Shown: positions 34,415 to 42,589 of the stretch, one piece after another
Layout: every line of letters begins with the position of its first letter
Numbering within the stretch: the first letter of the stretch is position 1
Source: Streptomyces sp. MBT53
Lineage (GTDB): Bacteria > Actinomycetota > Actinomycetes > Streptomycetales > Streptomycetaceae
Length of the DNA stretch: 64,000 bases
Reading direction: 5' to 3'
Assembly: GCF_016654115.1 (NCBI RefSeq)
Contig: NZ_JAEQAZ010000014.1
Span: forward strand, 1 to 64,000
Notes under the pieces: model-generated
The model's input: the letters and a program-made list of their open reading frames with translations, nothing else
The model's database searches: none
What the model was told of the DNA's origin: nothing
Position numbers and translations under genes: made by a program

Positions 34415-35632
34415 CTAGAGGTGCCGGCTCAGGCGCAGGCCGGCCAAGGGGTCCTCGGCGCAGTCGCTGACCGGGGGCCGTTCCAGGTCCGAGCGGCGGC
34501 TGAGGACCAGGTCCACGGGCGGGCGGCGGGAGTGGTCGACGGACGACTTCGGAAGATCCGCCCTATCCCTGGGACGCTTGGCGAGTTGCTGTTCCCCGTA
34601 GCCCTGCACGCACTCGGGGTCGGGGCCGTCGAGGGGCAGGCCGGTGAAGAACTTGGCTGCCATGCAGCCGCCCTTGCAGGTGTCGTAGAACGCGCAGGAG
34701 GCGCAGGCTCCGCCGTGCTGCGGGGTGCGAAGGCGTGCGAAGAGTTCCGAGCCCCGCCATACCTCCGTGAAACCGCCGGGCGCGCGGACGTTGCCCGCGA
34801 GGAACTCGTCGTGGATGGCGAACGGGCAGGCGTAGACGTCGCCGACCGGGTCGATCAGACAGACCACGCGTCCGGCGCCGCACAGGTTGAGGCCGGGCAG
34901 CGCCTCACCGTAGGCGGAGAGATGGAAGAAGGAGTCACCCGTGAGCACGTGCTCGCCGTGCGCCAACAGCCAGTCGTACAGCTCGCGTTGCTGGCCGGCG
35001 GTCGGGTGGAGTTCGTCCCATACGTCGGCTCCGCGGCCGGAGGGACGCAGGCGGGTCAGGCGGAGCTGGGCGCCGTAGTGGTCGGCCAGGGCCTTGAACT
35101 CGTCGAGTTGGGGGATGTTGTGGCGGGTGCAGACGACCGAGAGCTTGAAATTGCGCATGCCCGCGGCGGAGAGGTGTTCCATGGCCTTGATCGCCATGGC
35201 GTACGAACCCGGGCCGCGTACCGCGTCGTTGACGTCCGCGGTCGCGCCGTCGAGGGAGATCTGGACGTCGACGTAGTCGTTGGCGGCGAGCCTGCGGGCG
35301 GCCTCGGGGGTGATGCGGACGCCATTGGTGGAGAACTTCACGCCGACGTGGTGGGCGGTGGCGTAGTCGAGGAGTTCCCAGAAGTCGGCGCGGACGGTGG
35401 GCTCGCCGCCGCCGATGTTGACGTAGAAGACCTGCATGGCCTCCAACTCGTCGATGACCGCCTTGGCTTCGGCGGTGGACAGCTCGCGCGGGTCGCGGCG
35501 GCCGGAGCTGGACAGGCAGTGGGTGCAGGCCAGGTTGCAGGCGTAGGTCAGTTCCCAGGTGAGGCAGATCGGCGCGTCGAGTCCGGACTCGAAGAGGTCG
35601 ACCAGCCGGGTCGGTTGGGCAGTGGCGGTCAT
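34415..35632 (-). CDS. mftC: Mycofactocin radical SAM maturase MftC
   Basis: This 405-residue radical SAM/SPASM protein has its SAM [4Fe-4S] ligands at Cys32, Cys36 and Cys39 (CNLACTHC), followed by the GGGEPTVR SAM-binding stretch and a cysteine-rich C-terminal SPASM region (GGACASCAFYDTCKGGC) for auxiliary clusters. It decarboxylates the C-terminal Tyr of MftA and then joins it to the preceding Val. It is coupled to mftB by an ATGA overlap. The C-terminus carries about 50 residues beyond the SPASM part. Confidence 0.96.
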   Translation of the reverse strand: MTATAQPTRLVDLFESGLDAPICLTWELTYACNLACTHCLSSSGRRDPRELSTAEAKAVIDELEAMQVFYVNIGGGEPTVRADFWELLDYATAHHVGVKFSTNGVRITPEAARRLAANDYVDVQISLDGATADVNDAVRGPGSYAMAIKAMEHLSAAGMRNFKLSVVCTRHNIPQLDEFKALADHYGAQLRLTRLRPSGRGADVWDELHPTAGQQRELYDWLLAHGEHVLTGDSFFHLSAYGEALPGLNLCGAGRVVCLIDPVGDVYACPFAIHDEFLAGNVRAPGGFTEVWRGSELFARLRTPQHGGACASCAFYDTCKGGCMAAKFFTGLPLDGPDPECVQGYGEQQLAKRPRDRADLPKSSVDHSRRPPVDLVLSRRSDLERPPVSDCAEDPLAGLRLSRHL

Positions 35633-35904
35633 GGGGTCCTTCCGACGAGCATCGAGGACTCGGCGAGCGCGGCCAACGCCCTGTCGTAGCGCGGTAGTTC
35701 GGCCTCCGGCACACCGGCCGCGAGGCAGGCGGCACGGGCCGTGGGGGCATCCGCGAGGGACTCGACGACGGCCAGGAGTCTGCGGTCCTTGAGGAACGTC
35801 AGCCTGCGGGTCCCGAAGTGGTAGAGCAGCGCGCCGAACGGTTCGGGGCGTACCGAGACCTGGGGGTGCAGACCGAGGGCGCGGTCGAGGGTCGGCGCGG
35901 TCAT
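35629..35904 (-). CDS. mftB: Mycofactocin RiPP chaperone MftB
   Basis: This 91-residue protein is related to PqqD, the RiPP-recognition chaperone. Visible are HPQVSVRPEPFGALLYHFGTRRLTFLKD and a following helix of alternating charged and hydrophobic residues. It would bind the MftA leader and hand it to MftC. It sits nine bases after mftA and overlaps mftC by four bases, the canonical mftA-B-C order. Length fits the family. Confidence 0.94.
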   Translation of the reverse strand: MTAPTLDRALGLHPQVSVRPEPFGALLYHFGTRRLTFLKDRRLLAVVESLADAPTARAACLAAGVPEAELPRYDRALAALAESSMLVGRTP

Positions 35905-35913
35905 GCGGGCGGC

Positions 35914-36051
35914 TTAGTAGACACCGCACATGCCGTCGATGGAGATCTCCTCGATGAGGTCGTCGGCCTCGATCAACTGCTGTTCCGTGACGGGTTCTTC
36001 GGCCCTGCTCTCGTTGGCCGGGACGGTCGGTACGGAGTGGAGCTCGTTCAT
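35914..36051 (-). CDS. mftA: Mycofactocin precursor peptide MftA
   Basis: This 45-residue ribosomal precursor ends in the family hallmark IDGMCGVY; its last Val-Tyr pair becomes the mycofactocin core. The acidic middle (TEQQLIEADDLIEE) is the leader recognised by MftB. AGGGAG six bases upstream supports ATG 36051. Three more in-frame ATGs, spaced by 12-base repeats, lie upstream, so a longer leader of up to 18 extra residues cannot be excluded. A CGACCGGTCG palindrome stands between this gene and the divergent mftG. The peptide is the diagnostic gene of the locus. Confidence 0.97.
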   Translation of the reverse strand: MNELHSVPTVPANESRAEEPVTEQQLIEADDLIEEISIDGMCGVY

Positions 36052-36064
36052 GCGAATCTCCCTG

Positions 36065-36100
36065 GGCATCCGGCGGGGCATACGGCTCGGCATACGAGCG
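36065..36100. repeat. Three 12-bp tandem repeats upstream of mftA
   Basis: Units GGCATCCGGCGG, GGCATACGGCTC and GGCATACGAGCG lie just before mftA. Read on the minus strand they give three ATG codons in frame with mftA. They may be leader-coding, regulatory or simply repeat expansion. Confidence 0.6.
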
Positions 36101-36161
36101 GCTGCGCGGTCGACAGTAATGGCACCCGGTGCCGAAAGTGAAGAGGGAGTCACCATGATTC

Positions 36162-36177
36162 TTTCGACCGGTCGGTC
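36162..36177. promoter_or_regulatory. CGACCGGTCG palindrome between mftA and mftG
   Basis: TTTCGACCGGTCGGTC includes a perfect CGACCGGTCG palindrome (36165-36174), 25 bases before mftG and about 110 before mftA. Its core and part of its flanks match the site upstream of the amidohydrolase at 18870. The position fits control of both mft directions by a TetR protein, MftR being the obvious candidate. Confidence 0.6.
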
Positions 36178-36198
36178 TACATCGACGCCGAGGTCCGG

Positions 36199-37743
36199 TT
36201 GAGCCGCCCGGACGTCATCGTCGTGGGTGCGGGCGGCAGCGGAGCTCCCCTGGCCGCGCGGCTGAGCGAGGACTCCGACCGCAGCGTGCTGGTGCTGGAG
36301 GCGGGGCCCGTGCCGCGCCAACGCCCGCGTTTCGCACGTGAGTTGCTGGACGCGCGATTCGTTCCAGGTGCACAGCCCGGACATCCCGCCGTCCAGCCGT
36401 ACGCCGTCCACCTCACGCCGCAGCGGCCCTACACGGTCGTGCGGGGGCGCGTTCTCGGCGGGTCGACCACCGTCAACGGCGGCTACTTCGTGCGGGCCCG
36501 GCGCGAGGACTTCGACCGGTGGTCGGCGGCGGGAGGCGCTGCCTGGTCGTACGAACGGGTGCTTCCGCTGCTGCGTTCCCTGGAGACCGATCTCGACTAC
36601 GGCGCGGACGAGTCGCACGGCGCCGAGGGTCCGGTACGGGTCCGGCGTACGGACCTGTGGCATCCCGCCGCCATCGCATTCCGGTCCGCCGCACGGGAGT
36701 TGGGCCTTCCCGAGGAGCCCGACAAGAACGCCCAGGGCGCACCCGGGTTCGGGCCGGTGCCGTCCAACGCCGTGGACGGGATACGGGTCAACACCGGTGT
36801 CGGCTATCTACTGAGCGCACTCGATCGTCCCAACCTGACCGTGATGGGCAGCAGTTCGGTGACTCAGGTGGTCATCGAGCGCGGTCGGGCGACCGGTGTC
36901 GTCGTCGAGCGCGACGGGCGTCGTACGACGGTGGAGTGCGGCGAAGTCGTGCTGTGCGCAGGGGCTTTCGGCTCCGCGCAGCTTCTGCGTCTGTCGGGCG
37001 TCGGTCCGGAGGAAGAGCTGGCGCGCCTCGGGATTCCCGTGACCGTCAACTCCACTGCTGTAGGAGCCCGGTTCGGCGATCACCCGCAACTGGTGCTGGA
37101 GTGGCTGCCCCGGCGGCCGCTGCCCGCGCCCGTCGGCTCCTGGCTCGGTGGATGCCTTCATCTGTCCGCGTCGGACGGCGACCATCCGGGAGACTTGGAG
37201 GTTCTTCAGTCACTCGTGCCGATGGCGGGGCTGACCGGAGGCACCGTGACCGTCCCCGGCGCGCCTCTCGCCTTCCTGGCGTCCGTCCAGTCGCCCCGGC
37301 TCGGCGGCCGACTGCGCACGCTGTCCGCCGACGCCGCCACTCCCCCGCGTATCGACTACGGCTATCTGGCAACCGGCGAGGACCGGCGGCGGCTGCGTGA
37401 AGTGGCCCGTGCCACGGCCGCGTTGGTCGCCACCGACGCGTTCGCGGAGGTGTCGCGCGGGCTTGTGGAGCCGGGGCCGGACGTGCTGGCGGACGACGGG
37501 CTGCTCGACCGGTGGATCGAGGCGCGGCTCGGTACCTCGCAGCACACCTGCGGCACGGTTCCCATGGGCCCGGCCGGCGATCCCGGGGCGGCCGTCGACC
37601 ACTACGGGCGAGTGCACGGTGTCGTGGGCCTGCGCGTCGCGGACACGTCGATCCTGCCGACTCCGCCCCTGCGCGGTCCGGCGGCCACCGCCGTGCTCGT
37701 CGGCGAACTCGTCGCCGACGCCATGCGGCGCGACCTGCCGTGA
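36199..37743 (+). CDS. mftG: Mycofactocin-associated GMC oxidoreductase MftG
   Basis: This 514-residue GMC-family flavoprotein has VIVVGAGGSGAPLAARLSED at the N-terminus for FAD, GRVLGGSTTVNGGYFVR, and the C-terminal TCGTVPMGP and TSILPTPPLRGP regions; a His of the GMC active site is seen in SQHTCG. In mycobacteria MftG re-oxidises mycofactocinol, connecting it to respiration. It is divergent from mftA. TTG is taken as start, with GAGG five bases before; no in-frame ATG or GTG exists upstream before the promoter. It converges on mftR, 14 bases away. Confidence 0.9.
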   Translation: MSRPDVIVVGAGGSGAPLAARLSEDSDRSVLVLEAGPVPRQRPRFARELLDARFVPGAQPGHPAVQPYAVHLTPQRPYTVVRGRVLGGSTTVNGGYFVRARREDFDRWSAAGGAAWSYERVLPLLRSLETDLDYGADESHGAEGPVRVRRTDLWHPAAIAFRSAARELGLPEEPDKNAQGAPGFGPVPSNAVDGIRVNTGVGYLLSALDRPNLTVMGSSSVTQVVIERGRATGVVVERDGRRTTVECGEVVLCAGAFGSAQLLRLSGVGPEEELARLGIPVTVNSTAVGARFGDHPQLVLEWLPRRPLPAPVGSWLGGCLHLSASDGDHPGDLEVLQSLVPMAGLTGGTVTVPGAPLAFLASVQSPRLGGRLRTLSADAATPPRIDYGYLATGEDRRRLREVARATAALVATDAFAEVSRGLVEPGPDVLADDGLLDRWIEARLGTSQHTCGTVPMGPAGDPGAAVDHYGRVHGVVGLRVADTSILPTPPLRGPAATAVLVGELVADAMRRDLP

Positions 37744-37757
37744 CCCGGATCGACGGG

Positions 37758-38399
37758 TCAGGCGAGGGCCGGGGCCTGGCCCTCGAAGCCGGCCGCGAGT
37801 TGCCGCAGTCCCTGGTCCAACAGGTCGGCCAGGCTTGTCTGTTCGTCCGTCAGCCAGTGTTCGTAGGCGGCGATGCACGCGGCGAGGACGGTGTGGCCGA
37901 TCAGCCGGGGCAGCAGGTCCGAGGGCGGGCGGCCGGTGCGGCGGGCGGCGAACTCCGTGACGAGTGTCCGCCACGACGCGTACCGCACGGTCGAGTCGGC
38001 CTGCAGCGTCGGGACCCGCAGGATGAGCGCCATGCGCTGTCGGTGCCAGGGCACCACCGCCGGGTCGAAGCGGTTGAACTCCACGACCGCGTCGCGCAGC
38101 GCGTCCATCATCGGGGCGGCCGGATCGGTGGCCGCCAACAGGGCGTCGAGCTTGACCAGTTCGGCCGCGAAGTCGCCCCACACCAGGTCGTTCTTGGAGG
38201 CGAAGTAGCGGAAGAAGGTGCGGCGGCCGATGCCTGCGGCGGCGGCGATGTCCTCGACGGTCGTACGGTCGAAGCCGCGCCGCGCGAACAGTTCGAAGCC
38301 CACCCGTTCGAGGACGGCCCGCGAGGTCGCGGGCGGTCGGCCCGTTCTGGTCGGTCGCTGTCCGTTGTCGCCGTTCGCACCATCCACAGCGCACATCAT
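37758..38399 (-). CDS. mftR: Mycofactocin system TetR regulator MftR
   Basis: This 213-residue TetR protein has the helix-turn-helix region TVEDIAAAAGIGRRTFFRYFASKNDLVWGDF at about residues 45-75. In mycobacteria MftR represses the mft cluster and responds to long-chain acyl-CoA. Here it is separated from mftA by mftG and transcribed toward it. Its first ATG overlaps the stop of a 471-residue protein gene (ATGA), so it may be co-expressed with the unknown genes upstream. A candidate operator is CGACCGGTCG at 36165. Confidence 0.85.
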   Translation of the reverse strand: MMCAVDGANGDNGQRPTRTGRPPATSRAVLERVGFELFARRGFDRTTVEDIAAAAGIGRRTFFRYFASKNDLVWGDFAAELVKLDALLAATDPAAPMMDALRDAVVEFNRFDPAVVPWHRQRMALILRVPTLQADSTVRYASWRTLVTEFAARRTGRPPSDLLPRLIGHTVLAACIAAYEHWLTDEQTSLADLLDQGLRQLAAGFEGQAPALA

Positions 38400-39811
38400 G
38401 CACAGGTGCGGGGGTCCGTGTGGTCCTGGACCACCCGCGTCACCATGCCAGCCACCGCGCGAAGGCGGCGCTTGCGGAGGTCCAGGACGGGCTTCGTGAC
38501 CGAAAGGCCCTGGGACGCCAGCAGGTTCATCAGGGCCCAGATGAGGTCGGGGCGTCCCGCCACCGGGAGCTCTCTGCCGTCCGGGGCGATGACCCTGGCC
38601 TCGGTCACGCCCGCGAGGAGGCTGGTGCGGGCCCAGTCGACCACGTACGAGCGGCCGTTCGGGCTGACGAGAAGGACGACCTCCTTGGTCCGGTGGAGGA
38701 CCGTCAGATAGTCCATCGGGACCGTCAGCTGCCGGGCGGCGTCGAACGGGGTTGTGCCGTCAGCAGGTTGGATGCGCAGGACCGTGTCGAGGACCGGTCC
38801 GTGGTCCTGGAAGGTGGTCGTGCTGCGCATCTCCAGGAAGCGGGCGCGCACCAACACCCCACCGCGCCGCGACCAACGGCGGCCGACCCATCCGAACCCA
38901 CCTTTCTCACCCGGGAGTTCGTCCGCCAGCCAACGCGTCTCCTCGCCCGGCTCGCTCACCGGTGCCTGGTCCTCGGGGTGGTCACGGTACCGGTCGGCAA
39001 GAGCGGCGTAGCGTGCCGCCGTGTACGGGTCGAGCGTCCGCAGGTCGATCGTGTCGCCGGTCATGACGACGCCTCCGGCCTCCCGCGAGATCCGCATCTG
39101 CTGGAGCTGGCGGCCCGAGCGCCGGGTCAACTCGGCCGAGCGGCCTTCGAGATCGATCAGCCGGCTGGTCCTCGTGCCCGCGAGCAGGGCGCTGCGCGGC
39201 CATTCGGGCGTGACGGCTCGCTGCGCCCCGGGAGCGGCCGGTTCGACGAGGACGACCAGACGGCCCGCCGTGATCGCCGACAGACACACGGCCGACACCC
39301 GCCACTCGCCCGAGACCTCGAAGTCACCGCTCCCGTCGGTCCCGTCGTCGGTCTCCTCGGTGTCGCGTACCCGCAGTCTCAGTCCGATCAGCGGTGTGAA
39401 CTCGTCGGGGGTGTAGTTGCCCACGTGGGTGGTGAAGGTCGACTCGCCGTCCGGGTTGTACCGGACCAGGGATGCCTCCAGTACGTCCGCCCGCAGCAAC
39501 CGCGCCTGCGGCGAGCCCTGTTGGGACCGGGGCGCCAACAGCACGAAGGTGTCGTCCCGGTACGGGAGGCCCCCGCCCTTCAGGCGGTCTCTTCGTGTGA
39601 TCCCGGGAAACTCCTTCCGCGTCGAGCTGATCGCGGAGACGGGGATCGTGAGCGTGATGGCGGCCCCGGCCGCCGCTACGGCCGCCGGCCAGCCCCAGCC
39701 GGGGTCGTCGTCCCAGGCGGCGTAGCCAATGGCCAGGAAGATCGGGCCCGTACAACAGCAGAGCGCGGCGAACAGCAGATTGCCGATGAACACTCCGGCG
39801 CGGCTACGCAT
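38396..39811 (-). CDS. Membrane-anchored protein of unknown function
   Basis: This 471-residue protein has two N-terminal transmembrane helices (about residues 8-30 and 38-60) and then a long soluble part with two related modules. The segments SALLAGTRTSRLIDLEGRSAEL and TSLLAGVTEARVIAPDGREL look like an internal repeat, in PH-like or beta-rich domains. I do not recognise a named family. It is fourth of a minus-strand group starting at 41062 and overlaps mftR by four bases, a curious coupling. A link to mycofactocin or to the divergent CHAT operon is possible but unsupported by sequence. Confidence 0.6.
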   Translation of the reverse strand: MRSRAGVFIGNLLFAALCCCTGPIFLAIGYAAWDDDPGWGWPAAVAAAGAAITLTIPVSAISSTRKEFPGITRRDRLKGGGLPYRDDTFVLLAPRSQQGSPQARLLRADVLEASLVRYNPDGESTFTTHVGNYTPDEFTPLIGLRLRVRDTEETDDGTDGSGDFEVSGEWRVSAVCLSAITAGRLVVLVEPAAPGAQRAVTPEWPRSALLAGTRTSRLIDLEGRSAELTRRSGRQLQQMRISREAGGVVMTGDTIDLRTLDPYTAARYAALADRYRDHPEDQAPVSEPGEETRWLADELPGEKGGFGWVGRRWSRRGGVLVRARFLEMRSTTTFQDHGPVLDTVLRIQPADGTTPFDAARQLTVPMDYLTVLHRTKEVVLLVSPNGRSYVVDWARTSLLAGVTEARVIAPDGRELPVAGRPDLIWALMNLLASQGLSVTKPVLDLRKRRLRAVAGMVTRVVQDHTDPRTCA

Positions 39812-39886
39812 GGCCTGTCCTCCGTTCCTGTCCTCTGGGGACTCGCTTCACCGAAAATCCGTGGACTCGCGGCTCACTGACATTGC

Positions 39887-40363
39887 TCACAACTCGACCC
39901 GGAACCGTCCGCCGGCCGGGTCGACCACCGCCTTGCACCAAAGGCCCACGCGCAGGGCGGGGTGGTGCGTGCGTTTCCAGGTCGTCTCGAACGTCCGCAG
40001 CCCCGGCCCGCTGATCCGCAGCTCGACCAGGACGCCGGACTCCTCGCCGTTCCACTCGAAGTCGGTCAGGTCGAGGATCTCCGCGGTCGCCGGGACCCCT
40101 ACGGCGTCGAGCCGTCGGTTGTGCTCTCTTTCGAGGTTCGTGTGGAACCAGAGCCCGAGACCCACGGGAAGGAAGATCACCGTGAACACGACGCCCATGA
40201 GCAGGAGTTCGGCGCCGCCGAAGACCGTGCAGGCCAGCATGACCGGGCCGCACAGACACAGCGTCGCGGCGCTGAAGTACAGGTTCACGGCGTCCCACCA
40301 GCTGACCCGGTCGACCAGCGACATCTGCACCGGATCGGCGGCGCCGACCCCGTCGTCCGCCAT
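39887..40363 (-). CDS. Two-helix membrane protein of unknown function
   Basis: This 158-residue protein has two adjacent transmembrane helices (about residues 28-50 and 52-74, AATLCLCGPVMLACTVF and LLLMGVVFTVIFLPVGLGL). The C-terminal domain, ATAEILDLTDFEWNGEESGVLVELRI, resembles small DUF3592-like beta domains. Its function is unknown. It follows the 92-residue gene by one base and precedes the 471-residue gene by 75. The similar size and sequence style of these neighbours suggest one gene family. Confidence 0.6.
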   Translation of the reverse strand: MADDGVGAADPVQMSLVDRVSWWDAVNLYFSAATLCLCGPVMLACTVFGGAELLLMGVVFTVIFLPVGLGLWFHTNLEREHNRRLDAVGVPATAEILDLTDFEWNGEESGVLVELRISGPGLRTFETTWKRTHHPALRVGLWCKAVVDPAGGRFRVEL

Positions 40364-40364
40364 G

Positions 40365-40643
40365 TCAGCTCTCCGGGGTCCGGGGCCGGCTCCGCTCCAA
40401 CAGGTCCGCCAGGACGCGCAGTCCGGGGAGGTGCGGCTCGTCGTAGAGGACGGTGTGCTTCCTGCCGGACTTGGTGATGATCGTCAGCCGGCGGATCCGG
40501 CCGCTGCGGAACTCGATCCGGGGCTCCTCCCAGACGTGGTACCGGGCCGCGTCGACATAACCGAACACCTCCAGCACCCGGCCGTCGAAGGACAGCAGCG
40601 CGGAGCCGGTCACCGGCGCGTCGTACGGCAGTGCCGGCGTCAC
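40365..40643 (-). CDS. Small protein of unknown function
   Basis: This 92-residue soluble beta-rich protein has FDGRVLEVFGYVDAARYHVWEEPRIEFRSGRIRRLTIITKSGRKHTVLYDE, which reads like a PH-like or short-barrel domain. I do not recognise a named family. Its GTG start overlaps the stop of the preceding gene (GTGA) and it is followed after one base by the two-helix protein. It is part of the group between the CHAT operon and mftR. Confidence 0.55.
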   Translation of the reverse strand: MTPALPYDAPVTGSALLSFDGRVLEVFGYVDAARYHVWEEPRIEFRSGRIRRLTIITKSGRKHTVLYDEPHLPGLRVLADLLERSRPRTPES

Positions 40644-41062
40644 GGGGTCGTACCGTCCCCGGCGTAGAGGTAGGCACCCGGCCGGGCGGGGTCGGCGACC
40701 AGCAGCACCTCGTCGCCGGTGCGGGGGATCCGCAGCTTGGAGACGATGGTCCGCAGGGTGATCCGGTCGGCGCCGCCCGACGGCTGCACCACGAGGTCGA
40801 CGACCGGGTCGTAGTTGATCAGCTGGCCGGTGTCGCCGATCGACACGACGACGGCGGACGTGGTCGGCGCTCCCGCCGCGAGCAACTGCTGTACGCCGAG
40901 GCCGGAGTTGTACGCCCCCATCGACTCCTGGACCCTGGCGTAGTCCTCCTTGCCGAGAAAGGCGCGGGTGGCGCGGCCGTAGAAGCCCTTGCCTCCGGCC
41001 ACCTGTGCCGCGATCTCCGCGGCCCGCTCCTGGCGGCTCTGGCGACGTCCGAAGAGTCCCAT
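40640..41062 (-). CDS. Small protein of unknown function
   Basis: This 140-residue soluble protein starts with a charged helical region (FGRRQSRQERAAEIAAQVAG). A beta-rich part follows (VVVSIGDTGQLINYDPVVDLVVQP and LRIPRTGDEVLLVADPARPG), which recalls DUF3592-type domains. AAGGAGG seven bases upstream supports the ATG. It leads a minus-strand group of four unknown genes ending in mftR and is divergent, across 126 bases, from the operon that ends in a CHAT protease. Function unknown. Confidence 0.6.
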   Translation of the reverse strand: MGLFGRRQSRQERAAEIAAQVAGGKGFYGRATRAFLGKEDYARVQESMGAYNSGLGVQQLLAAGAPTTSAVVVSIGDTGQLINYDPVVDLVVQPSGGADRITLRTIVSKLRIPRTGDEVLLVADPARPGAYLYAGDGTTP

Positions 41063-41188
41063 GACGGTTCCTCCTTCTGATCGGGTGATGTCCCGTGGTT
41101 CCCGCTGTCCCTGTGGACGCTAGGTGCTCCCGTTCGCCTACCGATCCCAGGTTCGACCGCCCGATCCGGGACGACGTACCCTCCTGAC

Positions 41189-42589
41189 ATGCCGCTTCCG
41201 AGCCAGTCGACCGCTACGCGCCGTCCGCGCGCCATGGTCATCGATGGCTCCTGGCGTGCTCTCGGGCCGGGTCTCGAACCGCTCAGCGGTCCCGGTGGCG
41301 CCCCGCTGACCCGGACCGTCAAGCTGATCCTGCTGCCGTTGGTCGTCCGGCCCGCGCTGCATCCCGAACTCGCCGCCGACTTCCTCGCGCCGGGGCCGGC
41401 CGCCCAACTCGACGCGCTGATACGGGAGTCCGGTGCGCGGCTGGTCGCGACGGCACAGTGGTTCACTCTGCTCAAGCGAACCCGGCGGGCGCTGGGCGTG
41501 GTGGCGGGCAATCCGCAGGACCTGTATTTCCAGCGGTGCTTCGAACTCGCCGCCGAGCACGGAGCGCCCGCCGCCGGTGCGGACGGCGGTGCGGGTGCGT
41601 TGGCCAGGGCCGTCGTCGAGGACGTGGCCGAAGCGGACGGCGGCCGTACGGTGGACGCGCTCAAGCGCCATCTGGCCGACGACGCCCAACACGCCCGTAT
41701 CGAGAGGGAGTTGACCCTCGTGTGGGAGAGTCGCCGGACTGCTGCCACCTCCGGTACGGCCGGGGTGGTCGCGCGGGCCACCGAGGTGCTCGAAGCCTGC
41801 GGCGAGCCGGACGGGCCGCGGAACCCGCCGGAGTACGGGGGCATGGTCGAGGCGGGAGACGGTGAGTCGCTCGGCCGCGCCATGTGGGCGGGCACGGGCG
41901 AGGTCTGGGGCCGTGCCGAGCTGCCGGTCCATCTGGGGCTGACGGAACGGCAGTTGCCGCCGCGTCCGCGGGTCGGCCGGAGTGCCTCGACGGCCACGCT
42001 CCCCGCGCCGCTGGACCGTACGCTCTTCGAGCGGCTCTTCGTCGTGCTCCAGTCCTCGGCCCGGCGCGAGGAACTGCCGACGGTCCCGGAACTCGTCCGG
42101 CGCGAGGTCGGCCGTAGCTGCGCTCCGCTCGGTCTGTACGACGAGAGTCTGCGCGTCGCCGTCGTACTCGGCGGCCGGCTCGCGGTCGGCCTCGACCCGC
42201 TGGGCACCGGGGAGTCCGCGCCCGGACGAACCTCGGCGCACCGGGCGGTCAACAGCCGTTGGCGTCGGGAGGCCTCGGTCCTGCGGGCCCGCCGGATGAC
42301 CGTCTCTCCCCGCCCCGATCCGGACGGCGGCGTGCTGGACGCCCTCGCCCAGGATCTTCGTACGCCCTGGGCCGCCTATATGCGGCGGTTGTGGGTGCGA
42401 CTGCACGGACGGGACGTCCGCGACGCGCCGCTGGCGGACTCCGCGGCGGCCTGGGCGGTGCTCGACGGGGTCGCCCGCTCGGTGATGATGGACCACCGGG
42501 CCAGGGTCCGGTCGGCGCTGCGCGCGCTGTCGACGCCCACGGCACCACCGTCGTCCGTAGCCGAAGCGGCCGAGTCGAGGAGTGCGTGA
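41189..42589 (+). CDS. Unknown protein, first gene of CHAT operon
   Basis: I do not recognise this 466-residue protein. It has no signal peptide or clear membrane helix. Long helical stretches include FQRCFELAAEHGAPAA and LARAVVEDVAE, and a proline-rich linker lies mid-way. Its stop overlaps the next ATG by one base (TGATG), and that gene abuts a CHAT protease, so the three are a unit. No Shine-Dalgarno precedes ATG 41189, but TACCCT lies six bases before it, as in leaderless actinobacterial promoters. An ATG at 41234 is an alternative. It may be a substrate, regulator or effector for the protease. Confidence 0.6.
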   Translation: MPLPSQSTATRRPRAMVIDGSWRALGPGLEPLSGPGGAPLTRTVKLILLPLVVRPALHPELAADFLAPGPAAQLDALIRESGARLVATAQWFTLLKRTRRALGVVAGNPQDLYFQRCFELAAEHGAPAAGADGGAGALARAVVEDVAEADGGRTVDALKRHLADDAQHARIERELTLVWESRRTAATSGTAGVVARATEVLEACGEPDGPRNPPEYGGMVEAGDGESLGRAMWAGTGEVWGRAELPVHLGLTERQLPPRPRVGRSASTATLPAPLDRTLFERLFVVLQSSARREELPTVPELVRREVGRSCAPLGLYDESLRVAVVLGGRLAVGLDPLGTGESAPGRTSAHRAVNSRWRREASVLRARRMTVSPRPDPDGGVLDALAQDLRTPWAAYMRRLWVRLHGRDVRDAPLADSAAAWAVLDGVARSVMMDHRARVRSALRALSTPTAPPSSVAEAAESRSA

